Positions 1 through 8,608 of a DNA stretch of 64,000 nt are shown piece after piece. The stretch comes from Eggerthella sinensis. Its GTDB lineage: Bacteria > Actinomycetota > Coriobacteriia > Coriobacteriales > Eggerthellaceae. A model generated the notes under the pieces. The model saw only the letters and a list, made by a program, of their open reading frames with translations, ran no database searches and was not told where the DNA came from. Location of the stretch: the NCBI RefSeq assembly GCF_003339815.1, contig NZ_PPTT01000006.1, positions 62,001-126,000 of the forward strand. The letters run 5' to 3'. Positions within the stretch are counted from its first letter, which is position 1; every line of letters begins with the position of its first letter. A program made the position numbers and the translations under genes.

Positions 1-187
1 CGTGCTCGCGCTCGGCAGCGATTACGACGGCTGCGACGTGCCCAGCTGGCTGAACCCGTGCAGCAGCATCGGCGCCCTCCACGAGCTGCTGGCACGCGAG
101 TTCGGCCGTCCGATTGCCGACAAGGTGTTCTTCGAGAACGCGCACGGCTTCTTCTCCCGGATGGAGGATGCCGCGCCGCGCTCGTGA
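1..187 (+). CDS. M19 membrane-dipeptidase family protein, C-terminal fragment
   Basis: Only the last 61 or so codons are present; the gene begins before the window. The reading frame opens with LALGSDYDGCDVP, which matches the GSDFDG block of peptidase family M19 (renal dipeptidase-like zinc enzymes that cleave dipeptides), followed by the usual C-terminal helix with a conserved Asn (FFENAHGFF). The zinc ligands of the N-terminal half are outside the window, so activity cannot be judged. It stops at 185-187 and is followed by about 160 bases before the next gene. Confidence 0.7.
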   Translation, partial: VLALGSDYDGCDVPSWLNPCSSIGALHELLAREFGRPIADKVFFENAHGFFSRMEDAAPRS

Positions 188-274
188 CGGCTGCGGGCCC
201 GTCAACCTCGACCCGCCGTCTGTGGACTTGCCGCGCAGGTGCGGGCGTCTCGGGGCGACGGCGCGCAGGTTCCC

Positions 275-280
275 TATAAT
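275..280 (+). promoter_or_regulatory. -10 box upstream of LuxR-type gene
   Basis: A perfect TATAAT lies at 275-280, 68 bases before the GTG at 349, in an otherwise GC-rich spacer. No convincing -35 hexamer is seen 16-19 bases upstream, so it may be an activator-dependent promoter or a chance match. Confidence 0.4.
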
Positions 281-348
281 AGTGCTCAATTTGGATGCGC
301 CGCTTCGGTGATGCGGCCGAGGTCGACGGAAAAGGGGGAGCGGGCAGC

Positions 349-1839
349 GTGAGGAACGGGGAGGCTTTCCAGCCGCGGTGCATCGCTTTGCTTGCCGCGC
401 TGGAACTCTGCGCGTTGACGCTCGCCATGCTGGCGAGCCCTGCCGCGGGCCCGTACCCCTCGTACGCGGGCTTCGCCAACGCCCTGGCATCGGCGCTCGC
501 CTTGGCCGCCCTGCTGCTCGTCGCGGCGAAGCGGCCGTCGTTGCTGCGCGCGGCCGCAACCCCGTGGCTGCTCCTCGCCTCGTTCGTCGTCGGCATCGCG
601 CTCATCGGCTACGGCTGCGGCGAGCACTCGTCCGTGGCCGTGCTCGCGGGCTGGCTGCTCGTGTCGCTCGGCGCGGCGTGGCTCGTGGTGCTCGCGGGAT
701 CGTGCCTCGCGCGCATGGATGGCTCGGCCTGCTTGCGCACGGTGTTCTCGTCGTTCGCCCTCGTCTTCGTCATCGCCGAGTTCGCCATGCCCTTCATGAG
801 CGGGCTTCCCTACGCGCGCGCCGCGCTGCTCGGGTTCGCGCTCGTCACGTTCGGAGTCGCGTTCGCCCTCGGGCATGCGCGCGGGAGCGCGGCCCTCGAG
901 GTGCTCTGCGCCGCCGTCGCGCAACCGGCCCCCGTCCGCCGCTCGTGGCGCGCCGGGACGCGCGCGGGCTCTCCCGTCCTGTTCGCGGTGATCTTCGCGC
1001 TCGGCATCGTGTCGGGCTATGCCACGTTCGCGGTGTTCGGCGAGCGCGGCGGCGCGGGCCTCAGCTACGCTGCGCTCTTCGCCGCGGTGCTCGTATGCGC
1101 GATCGCCTCACGCTTCTCGAAGAACCGCATCGACGTCGCGTTCCACTTCGGGCTGCTGCTCGTGCTGGCCGGGCTGCTCGTGGTGCCTTTCGTCGGACAG
1201 GCGGGCGTCGGCGCGGCTGTGGCGCTGTCCCATGTGTCGAACACCCTGCTCATGGCTGGTTCGGAATGCTTCGCCATCCTCGTGTGGGCGGTTCTCGCTC
1301 GGCGCGGCTTCCTCGATCCGTCGCGCGCGCTCGTTGCGTTGGCGGGCGGTCGTCTGGCGGCTGCGTTGGGCGCGCTCGTCGGGTTGATCGTGGGCTCGTC
1401 GGCCCGCTCGTTCTCGGCGGTGAACCCGGTCGTGCCCGACGCCATCGCCGTCGCCCTCGCGTTCATGCTCGTGGCGTACTGCCTCATCGGGCTGCGCAGC
1501 TTCAGCTTCGAGGAGTCCGTCGACGGCGTGTCGCCGGACGAGGCGGAAGGGGCGTCGCCGGTCCCGGCGGTAGCCGCCGCGCCGCCTACGGAGGTCGATC
1601 CTGCAGCCGCGGTGGAACGACGCTGCGAGCGTCTGGCGGCCCTGCGCGGGCTGACGGGCCGGGAAGAGGAGGTGCTCAAGCTGATGGCGCGCGGCCGCAG
1701 CGGCGCCTACATCGCCGAGCACCTGGTGATATCGCAGAACACGGTGAAGACCCACGTGAAGCACATCTACGCGAAGCTCGATGCGCACTCGCAGCAGGAT
1801 GTGGTCGACCTCGTGTTCGAGGCCGACACGTCGGTTTAG
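349..1839 (+). CDS. LuxR-type transcriptional regulator with polytopic membrane N-terminus
   Basis: Encodes about 496 residues. The first ~390 residues are about twelve hydrophobic segments; after a charged, proline-rich linker the last ~60 residues form a LuxR/GerE helix-turn-helix (LTGREEEVLKLMARG, then NTVKTHVKHIY). Such proteins are presumed to sense something in or across the membrane and bind DNA directly. GTG at 349 is preferred because AAAGGGGGAG at 331-340 is correctly spaced; an in-frame ATG at 295 lacks a ribosome site. It converges on the thioesterase gene, the two stop regions overlapping by four bases. No adjacent reductase gene is visible, unlike the similar regulator at 54004. 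The ligand and targets are unknown. Confidence 0.8.
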   Translation: MRNGEAFQPRCIALLAALELCALTLAMLASPAAGPYPSYAGFANALASALALAALLLVAAKRPSLLRAAATPWLLLASFVVGIALIGYGCGEHSSVAVLAGWLLVSLGAAWLVVLAGSCLARMDGSACLRTVFSSFALVFVIAEFAMPFMSGLPYARAALLGFALVTFGVAFALGHARGSAALEVLCAAVAQPAPVRRSWRAGTRAGSPVLFAVIFALGIVSGYATFAVFGERGGAGLSYAALFAAVLVCAIASRFSKNRIDVAFHFGLLLVLAGLLVVPFVGQAGVGAAVALSHVSNTLLMAGSECFAILVWAVLARRGFLDPSRALVALAGGRLAAALGALVGLIVGSSARSFSAVNPVVPDAIAVALAFMLVAYCLIGLRSFSFEESVDGVSPDEAEGASPVPAVAAAPPTEVDPAAAVERRCERLAALRGLTGREEEVLKLMARGRSGAYIAEHLVISQNTVKTHVKHIYAKLDAHSQQDVVDLVFEADTSV

Positions 1840-2237
1840 CGGTAGCAGGTGGCGGTCATCTTCGCGATGGCCTTGCCCAGGTCGTCCTCGACGAGCACCG
1901 TGTAGAATCCCAGGTGGCGGCCCGGCTTGTCGCAGACGGCCGTGGCGGTGAGCTTCGCGCCCTTCGTGGAGCGGAAGAAGCTGATGGAGGAGTCCACCGA
2001 CACGGTGGGCTCCTCTCCGATGTTGCAGCAGATGGCCAACGCGAAATCGGCCAGGGTGAAAATGGCGCCGCCCATGACGTTGTCCATGGCGTTCTTGTGC
2101 ACGTCTCCCAGCACCATCTCGCATACGGCGCGCCCGCGCGCACCCTCCACCACGCGGCACCCCGCTGCCTCGGTTGCGAACCGGTCGTTCGCGAACACGG
2201 CCTCGATCTCGTCGCGCGTGGGATGGTCGGGAAGCAT
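1836..2237 (-). CDS. PaaI-type hotdog thioesterase
   Basis: Encodes 133 residues, the normal length for a single hotdog-fold thioesterase. The block DNVMGGAIFTLADFALA corresponds to the PaaI/4HBT motif (usually HGGaiftLaDxA); the Asp thought to help activate water is kept, while the usual His before GG is Met. The likely role is hydrolysis of a small acyl- or aryl-CoA, substrate unknown. It is the last gene of the minus-strand run, 11 bases after the Pro/Gln-rich membrane protein. The start is ATG at 2237; a much longer reading frame upstream is the shadow of the neighbouring gene. Confidence 0.75.
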   Translation of the reverse strand: MLPDHPTRDEIEAVFANDRFATEAAGCRVVEGARGRAVCEMVLGDVHKNAMDNVMGGAIFTLADFALAICCNIGEEPTVSVDSSISFFRSTKGAKLTATAVCDKPGRHLGFYTVLVEDDLGKAIAKMTATCYR

Positions 2238-2248
2238 GGGGCGCCTTT

Positions 2249-3346
2249 CTATTCCGCGGGGGTGGCCGTGGCGGCGTACAGCTCGAGCCACTCGCCGTCT
2301 TGCACGGTGATGGTCTGCGAGCCGCCCTTCACCACGTACTTCGTGTCGGTGATGGAGTCGTCGTCGAAGGCGAGGTCCTTCATGATGAAGGCGGCGCTCT
2401 CGCTGTCCGCGACGGCCGCGGCCTCGTCCTGCGTCGTCACGGTGTACGTGCCGGCCGGGATGTCGGTGCCCACGAGGAACAGGCCGCACTCGTAGGGCGC
2501 TTCGGGCTTGAAGTCGGCTTCGTCGGCCAGGTACATGCGGTCGTTGGCCGCTCCCATGAACACGACGAGGTCGCCTTCCTCGAGGTCGGCGAAGTAGTTG
2601 CCGAAGTAGGCCACGGCCGACTGGATGTCGTAGCCGCCGGAGCCGTCGCCGTCGAACACCGAGAAGTAGCCCTCTTCGCCCGTGCTGCCCTCGAAGAAGT
2701 AGCGGCCCGGTTCGATATCGGCACCCGCGCCTACGCGGTACACGCCCGACGTGCACTTCCCGTCGATGACGTTGTTCGGCAGGTTACCGGCCGCCTCCTT
2801 GATGCTCTCGTAGGTGAGCTGGCCCGAATAATCCCCGCTGTCGGAATCGTCGTAGGGATAGTTGTAGCGGTAATCGTAGTCGTCGTAGGAATCGGAGTAG
2901 CCGTAATAGGAGCTGTCGTAGCGCTCGCCCATCATGACGGCGCACGACACGCATCCCACCAACCCGCCGACGAACAGCACGAACGCCACGAGGCATCCGC
3001 CGAGCACCCACGGCCACACCTTCTTCTTGGGCTGCTCGGGCGCGACGGGGTACGGCGGCTGCGCCGGATAGCCCGGGTAGGGCGGCTGCGGGGCGGCGCC
3101 GTAGGGTTGCTGTCCGTACGGCTGCTGCGGGGTTTGGCCGTACCCGTAGGGCTGCTGCGGCTGCGGTTGCTGCGGGGCCTGCCCGTACGGCGCGCCGTAG
3201 GGCTGCTGCGGGGCATACGGCTGCTGCCCGGGCGGCGGAGGCGGCACGGGAGCGCCGGGAGCCGCCGGTGCGGGCTGCTGCGGGGCGTCGTTGCCCTGCG
3301 CGTTCTGATCGTCGCTCGGGAACGTGGGCTCTTCTGGTGCGGTCAT
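2249..3346 (-). CDS. Pro/Gln-rich single-pass membrane protein, function unknown
   Basis: Encodes 365 residues in four visible parts: residues 1-~110 are a low-complexity Pro/Gln/Tyr/Gly tract with repeated QQPYG units; ~112-140 form one transmembrane segment (WPWVLGGCLVAFVLFVGG); then a short Tyr/Asp-rich stretch; then a ~200-residue C-terminal region holding two related units, GVYRVGAGADIEPGRYFF and GLFLVGTDIPAGTYTV, which look like a duplicated beta-sandwich. The topology suggests a cytoplasmic disordered tail and an exported beta domain. The start has an AAGGAG-like site (ggcaaggagcctcgc). It lies between the ferredoxin-like and thioesterase genes, with short gaps. The two beta units share a G-x-DI-x-x-G-x-Y core. 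I cannot assign a function. Confidence 0.75.
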   Translation of the reverse strand: MTAPEEPTFPSDDQNAQGNDAPQQPAPAAPGAPVPPPPPGQQPYAPQQPYGAPYGQAPQQPQPQQPYGYGQTPQQPYGQQPYGAAPQPPYPGYPAQPPYPVAPEQPKKKVWPWVLGGCLVAFVLFVGGLVGCVSCAVMMGERYDSSYYGYSDSYDDYDYRYNYPYDDSDSGDYSGQLTYESIKEAAGNLPNNVIDGKCTSGVYRVGAGADIEPGRYFFEGSTGEEGYFSVFDGDGSGGYDIQSAVAYFGNYFADLEEGDLVVFMGAANDRMYLADEADFKPEAPYECGLFLVGTDIPAGTYTVTTQDEAAAVADSESAAFIMKDLAFDDDSITDTKYVVKGGSQTITVQDGEWLELYAATATPAE

Positions 3347-3377
3347 GCGAGGCTCCTTGCCTTGGGGCGGGCGGGTT

Positions 3378-4496
3378 TTAAGCTTGCGGATGCTCGTCTT
3401 CGTCGGGCGCGAACACGGCGGCCGTGGTCTCGACGAGTTCCACGGCGCCGTGCGGGCACGCGTCCACGCACAGGCCGCAGCCGATGCAGTACCGCGCGTC
3501 GTAGTCGAGGGTGCCGTCCTCGGGGCTGGGGAAGCGCGCGCCCGTGGGGCAGGCTTCGACGCAGGCGAGGGAATTCGTGCAGAGGCTGCAGTCGGTTTCC
3601 GAGATCACCACCGGCACGCGCTCGGCGATGTCGGGATTGCGGTCGATGGCTTCCAGCAGCAGCTGGCGCTTCGGCCACATGGTCTTCTTCGTGCGGCCGG
3701 CGGGAACGAACTCGTTGAACTGCACGCCGTCGACGAGGTTGAGGCGCGCCCGCGCCCGGGCACGCTCCTTGCGCTCGTAGAACTGCTGCAGCACCTCGGA
3801 GTTGCGCAGGCGGCGCTTGCCCGACGCGATGTCGCCCACATCGCCCACGAGGTTCGTGAACGCGCTGCGCCGGTCGACGCCTTCGGGGTTGGCCAGATCC
3901 TTGACGAGGTTCTCCTTCTCGGGGATCACGTCGAGGTAGCCCACGCTCTGCCCGCTCCACTCCTCGGCCGTCTGCACGGCGTGGGAGTACAGCAGCTCGC
4001 CCATGTCGCCGGCGCGGTCGCACTCGGCGCAGTAGGCCAGGTCGGCGGAAATGCGCACGGGGATGTTCTCGGTCAGCACGAGCGTCCAGAACTCGGGCGA
4101 CAGGCACGCCAGGCACGGCAGCACCACGACGTTCGCGGCCGGCTCGAGCCCGGGGAAGATGTTCTCCTTGCAGGTGAGCACCACGTCCTCGCCGCGCAGG
4201 GCGATGCGGCGGATGCGCGCGTGCACGTCGATCATCGTGACGCGCGAGGAGGAGAACGCGTCGCAGATACCCAGGCAGATGCCGCAGCGCGTGCACGCAT
4301 CCGCGTCGATGACCGGACGGCCGTCCTCCGCGAAGCTGATCGCGTCGTGCGGGCAGGCCAGCGCGCAGCGGTCGCATGCCGCGCCGTGCGTGCGCGTGCA
4401 GTAGTCGCGCAGCACGACGATCTGGTTGGGGCGGCTCTCCGCGTCGGCGGAGGGGCCGCCGGCCTGCTCGGGCATGTTGTCAGGGGCGTCAGCCAC
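3378..4496 (-). CDS. polyferredoxin-like iron-sulfur protein
   Basis: Encodes 372 residues with 4Fe-4S motifs at both ends: near the N-terminus CDRCALACPHD and CTRCGICLGIC, and at the C-terminus CSLCTNSLACVEACP and CIGCGLCVDACPHG. The ~200-residue middle has two further Cys pairs (CLAC, CAEC) and resembles no domain I can name. A role in intracellular electron transfer is inferred; no redox enzyme gene adjoins. The start is GTG at 4496, preceded by AGAGG inside the end of gltX and overlapping the gltX stop by eight bases, so the two are probably translationally coupled. Acidic, Cys-poor C-terminus ends DEDEHPQA. Confidence 0.8.
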   Translation of the reverse strand: MADAPDNMPEQAGGPSADAESRPNQIVVLRDYCTRTHGAACDRCALACPHDAISFAEDGRPVIDADACTRCGICLGICDAFSSSRVTMIDVHARIRRIALRGEDVVLTCKENIFPGLEPAANVVVLPCLACLSPEFWTLVLTENIPVRISADLAYCAECDRAGDMGELLYSHAVQTAEEWSGQSVGYLDVIPEKENLVKDLANPEGVDRRSAFTNLVGDVGDIASGKRRLRNSEVLQQFYERKERARARARLNLVDGVQFNEFVPAGRTKKTMWPKRQLLLEAIDRNPDIAERVPVVISETDCSLCTNSLACVEACPTGARFPSPEDGTLDYDARYCIGCGLCVDACPHGAVELVETTAAVFAPDEDEHPQA

Positions 4497-5988
4497 CGAA
4501 CACCTCTTTCGTCACGTAATCGATGCGGGCCAGCACGTCTTCGCGGGGCAGAAGCTCGATGCTCTCGAACAGCGGCGGCGACACCATGTTGCCGCAGACG
4601 GCCACGCGCAACGGCTGGAACAGCAGCTTCGGCTTGAGCTCGAGCTCTTCGCCGCGGGCGCGGCACGCTTCCTGGAGCGGCTCGGCCTTCCAGGCAACGC
4701 TCTCGTCGGCCAGCACGCTGCGGCAGGCGGCCAGGGCTTCATCGGCACGGGCGCCTTCCTTCTTCAGCACCTTGGTCACACTCTTCTCGTCGAGCTCGCG
4801 CACCTCGGGCCCCCAGAACATGAAGGCCAGCTTGTTCGCCACGTCGTCGAGGCGCGTGAGGCGCTCGGCCACGAGCGGGTACAGGCCCAGGTAGAAATCC
4901 GGCCGCGCCGCGATGTCCTCGGGCGTGGCGCCGATCTCGAGCAGCCACGGCAGCGATGCCTGCACCCAGGCGTTCGCTCCCATGTCCTTGACGTACTGGC
5001 CGTTCATCCAGTCGAGCTTCGTCTCGTCGAACACGGCGTCCTTCTTGGTCACGCGGTCGAGGCTGAACTTCTCGCACAGCGTGGCGCGGTCGATGAGCGT
5101 GGTCTCGCCGTCGAGCGACCAGCCCAGCAGCGCGAGGAAGTTCACCATGGCGTCGGGCAGGTAGCCGCGTTCGCAGAACTCCTCGACCGAGGCCGCGCCG
5201 TGGCGCTTCGACAGCTTCTTGCCGTCGGGGCCGAGGATCATCGACAGGTGCGCGAACGTGGGCACGTCGAAACCGAGCGCCTCGTAGATGAGGATCTGGC
5301 GCGGGGTGTTGGACAGGTGGTCGTCGCCGCGGATGACGTGCGTGACGCCCATGTTGGCGTCGTCGCACACCACGGCGAAGTTGTAGGTGGGGGAGCCGTC
5401 GGTGCGCACGACGATCATGTCATCCATCACCTCGGCGGGGAAGCTCACGTGGCCGTACACGGCGTCGTCGAACTCGATGGGCCCGTGGTTCTCGGGCACG
5501 CGCAGGCGCCACACGTGCGGCTCGCCGGCTTCGATGCGGCGGGCGGCTTCGGCGGGGTCGAGGTCGCGGCACGTGCGGTCGTAGCCCGCGTAGCCGCCTT
5601 CGTTCGCCTCGGCGGCGGCGCGCTTTGCGTCGAGCTCCTCTTTCGTGCAGAAGCAGGGGTACACGCTGCCGCGCTCCTTCATGAGCTCGAGCGCCGCGGC
5701 ATACGTGTCCATGCGCTGCGTCTGGAAGTAGGGGCCGGCTTGGCCGCCCACCTCGGGGCCCTCGTCCCAGTCGAGGCCGAGCCACTTCATGGCATTGAGG
5801 ATGACCTGCACGTTCTCCTCGGTGGAGCGCTCGGGGTCGGTGTCCTCGATGCGCAGGATGAAGTCGCCGCCCATCGCGCGGGCGAACGCCCAGTTGTAGA
5901 TGGCCGTGCGCGCGCCGCCCACATGGAGGCGGCCGGTCGGGGAGGGTGCGAAGCGCACGCGAACGCGCGCGTCGATTGCGTTGGTCAT
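4489..5988 (-). CDS. gltX: glutamate--tRNA ligase
   Basis: Encodes 499 residues, typical for bacterial GluRS. It charges tRNA-Glu (and possibly tRNA-Gln if an amidotransferase pathway exists, which the window does not show). Class I signatures are clear: RFAPSPTGRLHVGGA near residues 12-26 (the HIGH equivalent is HVGG) and KLSKRHGA near residue 257 (KMSKS equivalent). A Cys-x-Cys plus later Cys (CFCTKEEL, YDRTC) suggests the zinc site present in some GluRS. The ATG at 5988 lies 47 bases after the Lit-like gene, and the 3' end overlaps the ferredoxin-like gene, placing it in the middle of the minus-strand operon. Confidence 0.97.
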   Translation of the reverse strand: MTNAIDARVRVRFAPSPTGRLHVGGARTAIYNWAFARAMGGDFILRIEDTDPERSTEENVQVILNAMKWLGLDWDEGPEVGGQAGPYFQTQRMDTYAAALELMKERGSVYPCFCTKEELDAKRAAAEANEGGYAGYDRTCRDLDPAEAARRIEAGEPHVWRLRVPENHGPIEFDDAVYGHVSFPAEVMDDMIVVRTDGSPTYNFAVVCDDANMGVTHVIRGDDHLSNTPRQILIYEALGFDVPTFAHLSMILGPDGKKLSKRHGAASVEEFCERGYLPDAMVNFLALLGWSLDGETTLIDRATLCEKFSLDRVTKKDAVFDETKLDWMNGQYVKDMGANAWVQASLPWLLEIGATPEDIAARPDFYLGLYPLVAERLTRLDDVANKLAFMFWGPEVRELDEKSVTKVLKKEGARADEALAACRSVLADESVAWKAEPLQEACRARGEELELKPKLLFQPLRVAVCGNMVSPPLFESIELLPREDVLARIDYVTKEVFGG

Positions 5989-6035
5989 GGAGCGGATCCT
6001 TTACGTCTCGTCGTTCGTCGTGCGTGGGCCCGCGC

Positions 6036-6779
6036 CTAGCGGGCGGGCGTGCGGCGGCGCAGCAGGGCGCCGACCACGATTGCCAGTATAGACAACAAGC
6101 CGGTGGCCGCAAGCCACACGGCCCCCATCCCCATCCAAAATTCGGGAGGATACATGGTGATGAGCAGCGAATCGTAGGAGAAGGTCCAGGTGCCGCTCGC
6201 GAAGAACAGCGAGTGGAAGGCGGCGAAGAAGCCGTTGAAGTCCACGACCACCCATGCGGCCAACAGCGCGAAGGCCGCCACCACGACGATGCCCGCGGCC
6301 AAAAGCACGCCGCCGAGCGCGCGGCGCCCCACGCGGATGGCCATGTGGGCGCAGGCGGCCACGGCCAGCAGCGCGATGATGGCGAGCGCGATGCGCGCGG
6401 CCACCACGACACGGTACACGTCGTCGAGGTGCGACAGCGCGTCGGACGTGAGCGTGTACTGCTCGGGCGCGGCGGCGAGGCCCGTTTCGTCGGCCGTCGC
6501 GTAGCGCGTGTTCGCGCCCTCGTTGATGTCGTGCAGCATGGCGAACACGGCCTCGCGGTCGTTCGAGCCCACCGTGTAGTCGCGCGTCACCACCGCCGCA
6601 TGCACGAGCTCGTCGTGCGAAAACGGCGTGTCGGGATTCCCCTTGCCCGAGAACGCCCCCGCAAGCATCTCCGTGGTCTGCGGAAACGCCGCGCACGCAA
6701 CGAATCCCGCCGCCACAAGCGTCACCGCCAGCGACACGACGGCAACAACTGCCGCCACCTTGTTGATCAGGTTGGACAT
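6036..6779 (-). CDS. DUF1461 integral membrane protein (Lit-like)
   Basis: Encodes 247 residues with four predicted membrane spans: one at the N-terminus, an extracytoplasmic loop of ~90 residues, then three more. The motifs FHSLFFASGTWTFS and LLITMYPPEFWMG fit the TIGR01906/DUF1461 family, whose characterised member Lit transfers an acyl chain within diacyl lipoproteins; conserved His residues are present in the loop (HDELVHA) and before the third span (FHSLF). The assignment is from motif memory. ATG at 6779 is chosen over 6803 because GGGGAGAGGAAC precedes it at proper spacing. It lies 43 bases after the ATP-grasp gene and 47 before gltX. Confidence 0.65.
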   Translation of the reverse strand: MSNLINKVAAVVAVVSLAVTLVAAGFVACAAFPQTTEMLAGAFSGKGNPDTPFSHDELVHAAVVTRDYTVGSNDREAVFAMLHDINEGANTRYATADETGLAAAPEQYTLTSDALSHLDDVYRVVVAARIALAIIALLAVAACAHMAIRVGRRALGGVLLAAGIVVVAAFALLAAWVVVDFNGFFAAFHSLFFASGTWTFSYDSLLITMYPPEFWMGMGAVWLAATGLLSILAIVVGALLRRRTPAR

Positions 6780-6822
6780 AACGTTCCTCTCCCCAGCTCT
6801 CATAGCGCGTCCAAGAAGGGCG

Positions 6823-8187
6823 TTAATCCACCCAGATCGTGGCGGCGGTCATCCCCTGCATGTCCTTCGAGATCGTCGGCAGGGGGCCGAGGCGGCTGAA
6901 CACGCCGGTGAACATGCCGTCGTAGAGGTACAGGCCGTTCAGGTTGTTGTAGCGCTTCGGTTCGTCGGACACCTCGTCGTCGGGCAGCTCGTCGATGCCC
7001 GCGTCGGGCGGCAGCGTCTCGGTCTTGAAGGGGCGGATGTAGCGCTGCACGATGAAGGGGAAGCCGGCGCGGCCGTTCGCGAACTTGTCGATGAGCGCTT
7101 CCCACTCCTCCTGCGAGACCGAGCAGCCGGCGTACACGTCGTCGGCGCCGTAGTGGTCGGTGGGCTTGATGATCCATTCGTCCTTGTTCGCGCGGATTTG
7201 CGGCACGTTGATGTAGTCGTCGTCGAGGAAGGCCGTCATCGGCACCGTCTCCTCGATGAAGGAGATATCGTCGCCGTCGAGGAACGCCACGGTGCGCTCG
7301 TCGAACAGTACCTTGAAAATCTGCTTGTCGTGCACGATGTGCCCGGCGAAGCTGCCGATGAGCGCCACCTTTTCGGCGCGCACGGCGTTGAGCAGCTCCT
7401 GCGAGTCGTCCCAATGGTCGATGACGTCGTTCGTCACGCAGCGGCGCCAGATGGCGTCCACGCGCTGTCCGTCCTTGTCGCGCAGCACCTCGCCGTCGAA
7501 GCTCAGCTCGCGCACGTCGGCCACGACGCATTCCACGCCGCGCTGGCGGAACAGGTCGGCGTAGATGTGGAACTCGTCGACCACGCCGTTCTCGAGATAG
7601 TCGCAGATGGCGATGCGCGGGTTGTCGACGCGCCGCTCGTAGGTGGCGTAGATGTCCAGGAACGCCTGCACCCACGATTCGAACAGCTCGCAGCCCTGCA
7701 CCTGATGGCGCTCGGAGAAGCGCTTGAACGTCTCGGACTGCGCCACCGACGTGGTGATCTCGCGGTTCTCGTTCATGCCCGAGGAGCCGTCGGCGTTGAA
7801 CTCGCAGAACTTCACGCGGTAGTCGTCCTCGTCGATGAACGTGTCCACGCGCGCGAACGGCAGCACCGACGCGTAGCCGCGCGGCAGCAGGATGAGCTCC
7901 TCGAGGCGCGGGTCGAAGTCGAAGGCGCGGCGGTACTCGGGGTCGTCCAGGTAGTGCTCGATAACCTTGCACAGGATGCGGTGCGCCGTCTCGGCCGTGT
8001 CCTTCATCACCTCGTAGGTTTTCTTGTTGAACAGGCGCGGGATGAACGAGCAGGCCACCACCTGGTGGTGCACGATGGCCGTGGAGCGCTGCATGTAGTC
8101 GTACGCGGCGCGCCGTCCGGCGATGTCGCCGCCCAGTTCGTCCATGATCTGGAAGTACTCGTGCGTGTAGTCGGCATTGGTGGGCAT
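6823..8187 (-). CDS. ATP-grasp-like protein, substrate unknown
   Basis: Encodes 454 soluble residues. The C-terminal third contains DEWIIKPTDHYGADDVYAG and FIVQRYIRPFKTE, which look like the ATP-binding Lys strand/glycine loop and the Glu/Gln hinge of ATP-grasp ligases; the region around residues 105-135 (YRVKFCEFNADGSSGMNENRE) resembles the substrate segment of glutathionylspermidine-synthetase-like, circularly permuted ATP-grasp proteins. Such enzymes join a carboxylate to an amine or thiol with ATP. The partner gene that might show the substrate is absent: the neighbours are a Lit-like protein and gltX. RBS aaaggacgcacc precedes ATG 8187. It probably heads the minus-strand operon. Confidence 0.65.
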   Translation of the reverse strand: MPTNADYTHEYFQIMDELGGDIAGRRAAYDYMQRSTAIVHHQVVACSFIPRLFNKKTYEVMKDTAETAHRILCKVIEHYLDDPEYRRAFDFDPRLEELILLPRGYASVLPFARVDTFIDEDDYRVKFCEFNADGSSGMNENREITTSVAQSETFKRFSERHQVQGCELFESWVQAFLDIYATYERRVDNPRIAICDYLENGVVDEFHIYADLFRQRGVECVVADVRELSFDGEVLRDKDGQRVDAIWRRCVTNDVIDHWDDSQELLNAVRAEKVALIGSFAGHIVHDKQIFKVLFDERTVAFLDGDDISFIEETVPMTAFLDDDYINVPQIRANKDEWIIKPTDHYGADDVYAGCSVSQEEWEALIDKFANGRAGFPFIVQRYIRPFKTETLPPDAGIDELPDDEVSDEPKRYNNLNGLYLYDGMFTGVFSRLGPLPTISKDMQGMTAATIWVD

Positions 8188-8507
8188 GGTGCGTCCTTTC
8201 GGAACACCGCTTCCGAGGCATCGCGCGCCTCGGGGCGGGGGCTAGGTTTCAGCCGAAAAGTGTACCATGAGCTGCGCGGCCCGATCGAGGAAGTTGCCGT
8301 ATCGCCACAGGAACGGCGGTTGCGCGCCACCTTTGCGCGACCCCCTTCGGGCGCTCCGTCGGGTGCGGCTGCGAGCGGAAGCCGGAGGCGCTGTCCGGGC
8401 AGTCGTGGTGGTTGCGCGCTTGCCGTGCATTCGCCCTTGCGCGGATGTCGCTTTCAGGGTACCATCGGCAAGGTTTACGGGCGTTCCGGCCGCTTGCGCG
8501 GTTCCCG
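8188..8507. other. non-coding region between ATP-grasp gene and SAM riboswitch
   Basis: About 320 bases separate the divergent ATP-grasp gene and the metK leader. I see no plausible gene. The stretch must hold the minus-strand promoter of the ATP-grasp operon and the plus-strand promoter for the metK leader, but no hexamer pair stands out; tacCAT near 8460 is a weak -10 candidate for the leader. Confidence 0.4.
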
Positions 8508-8603
8508 TTTTATCAAGAGTCGGGGGAGAGAGTTGGCTCGATGATCCCGACACCAACCTGGCTGTATATGCCAAGGTGGTCCGGCCTACACCGATGAAGG
8601 AGG
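8508..8603 (+). promoter_or_regulatory. SAM riboswitch of the SAM-I/SAM-IV superfamily
   Basis: The leader of metK has the hallmarks of a SAM aptamer. TTTTATC (8508-8514) can pair with GATGAAG (8593-8599) as P1; ATCAAGAG follows P1 as in SAM-I; TCGGG pairs with CCCGA as P2, with a GAG/GATGA kink-turn-like internal loop; the P2 loop TTGG can pair with CCAA just after P2; and a third stem CCTGGC/GCCAAGG carries the conserved AAGGTG. The 3' strand of P1 runs into the Shine-Dalgarno AAGGAGG (8597-8603), so SAM binding should hide the ribosome site. This would repress synthesis of the enzyme that makes SAM. Confidence 0.75.
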
Positions 8604-8608
8604 AATTC

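Noticed and set aside
286-924. 212-residue minus-strand reading frame
   Set aside because: Composition is Arg/Glu/His-rich with no motif and lies wholly against the LuxR-type gene; it is a GC-driven shadow.
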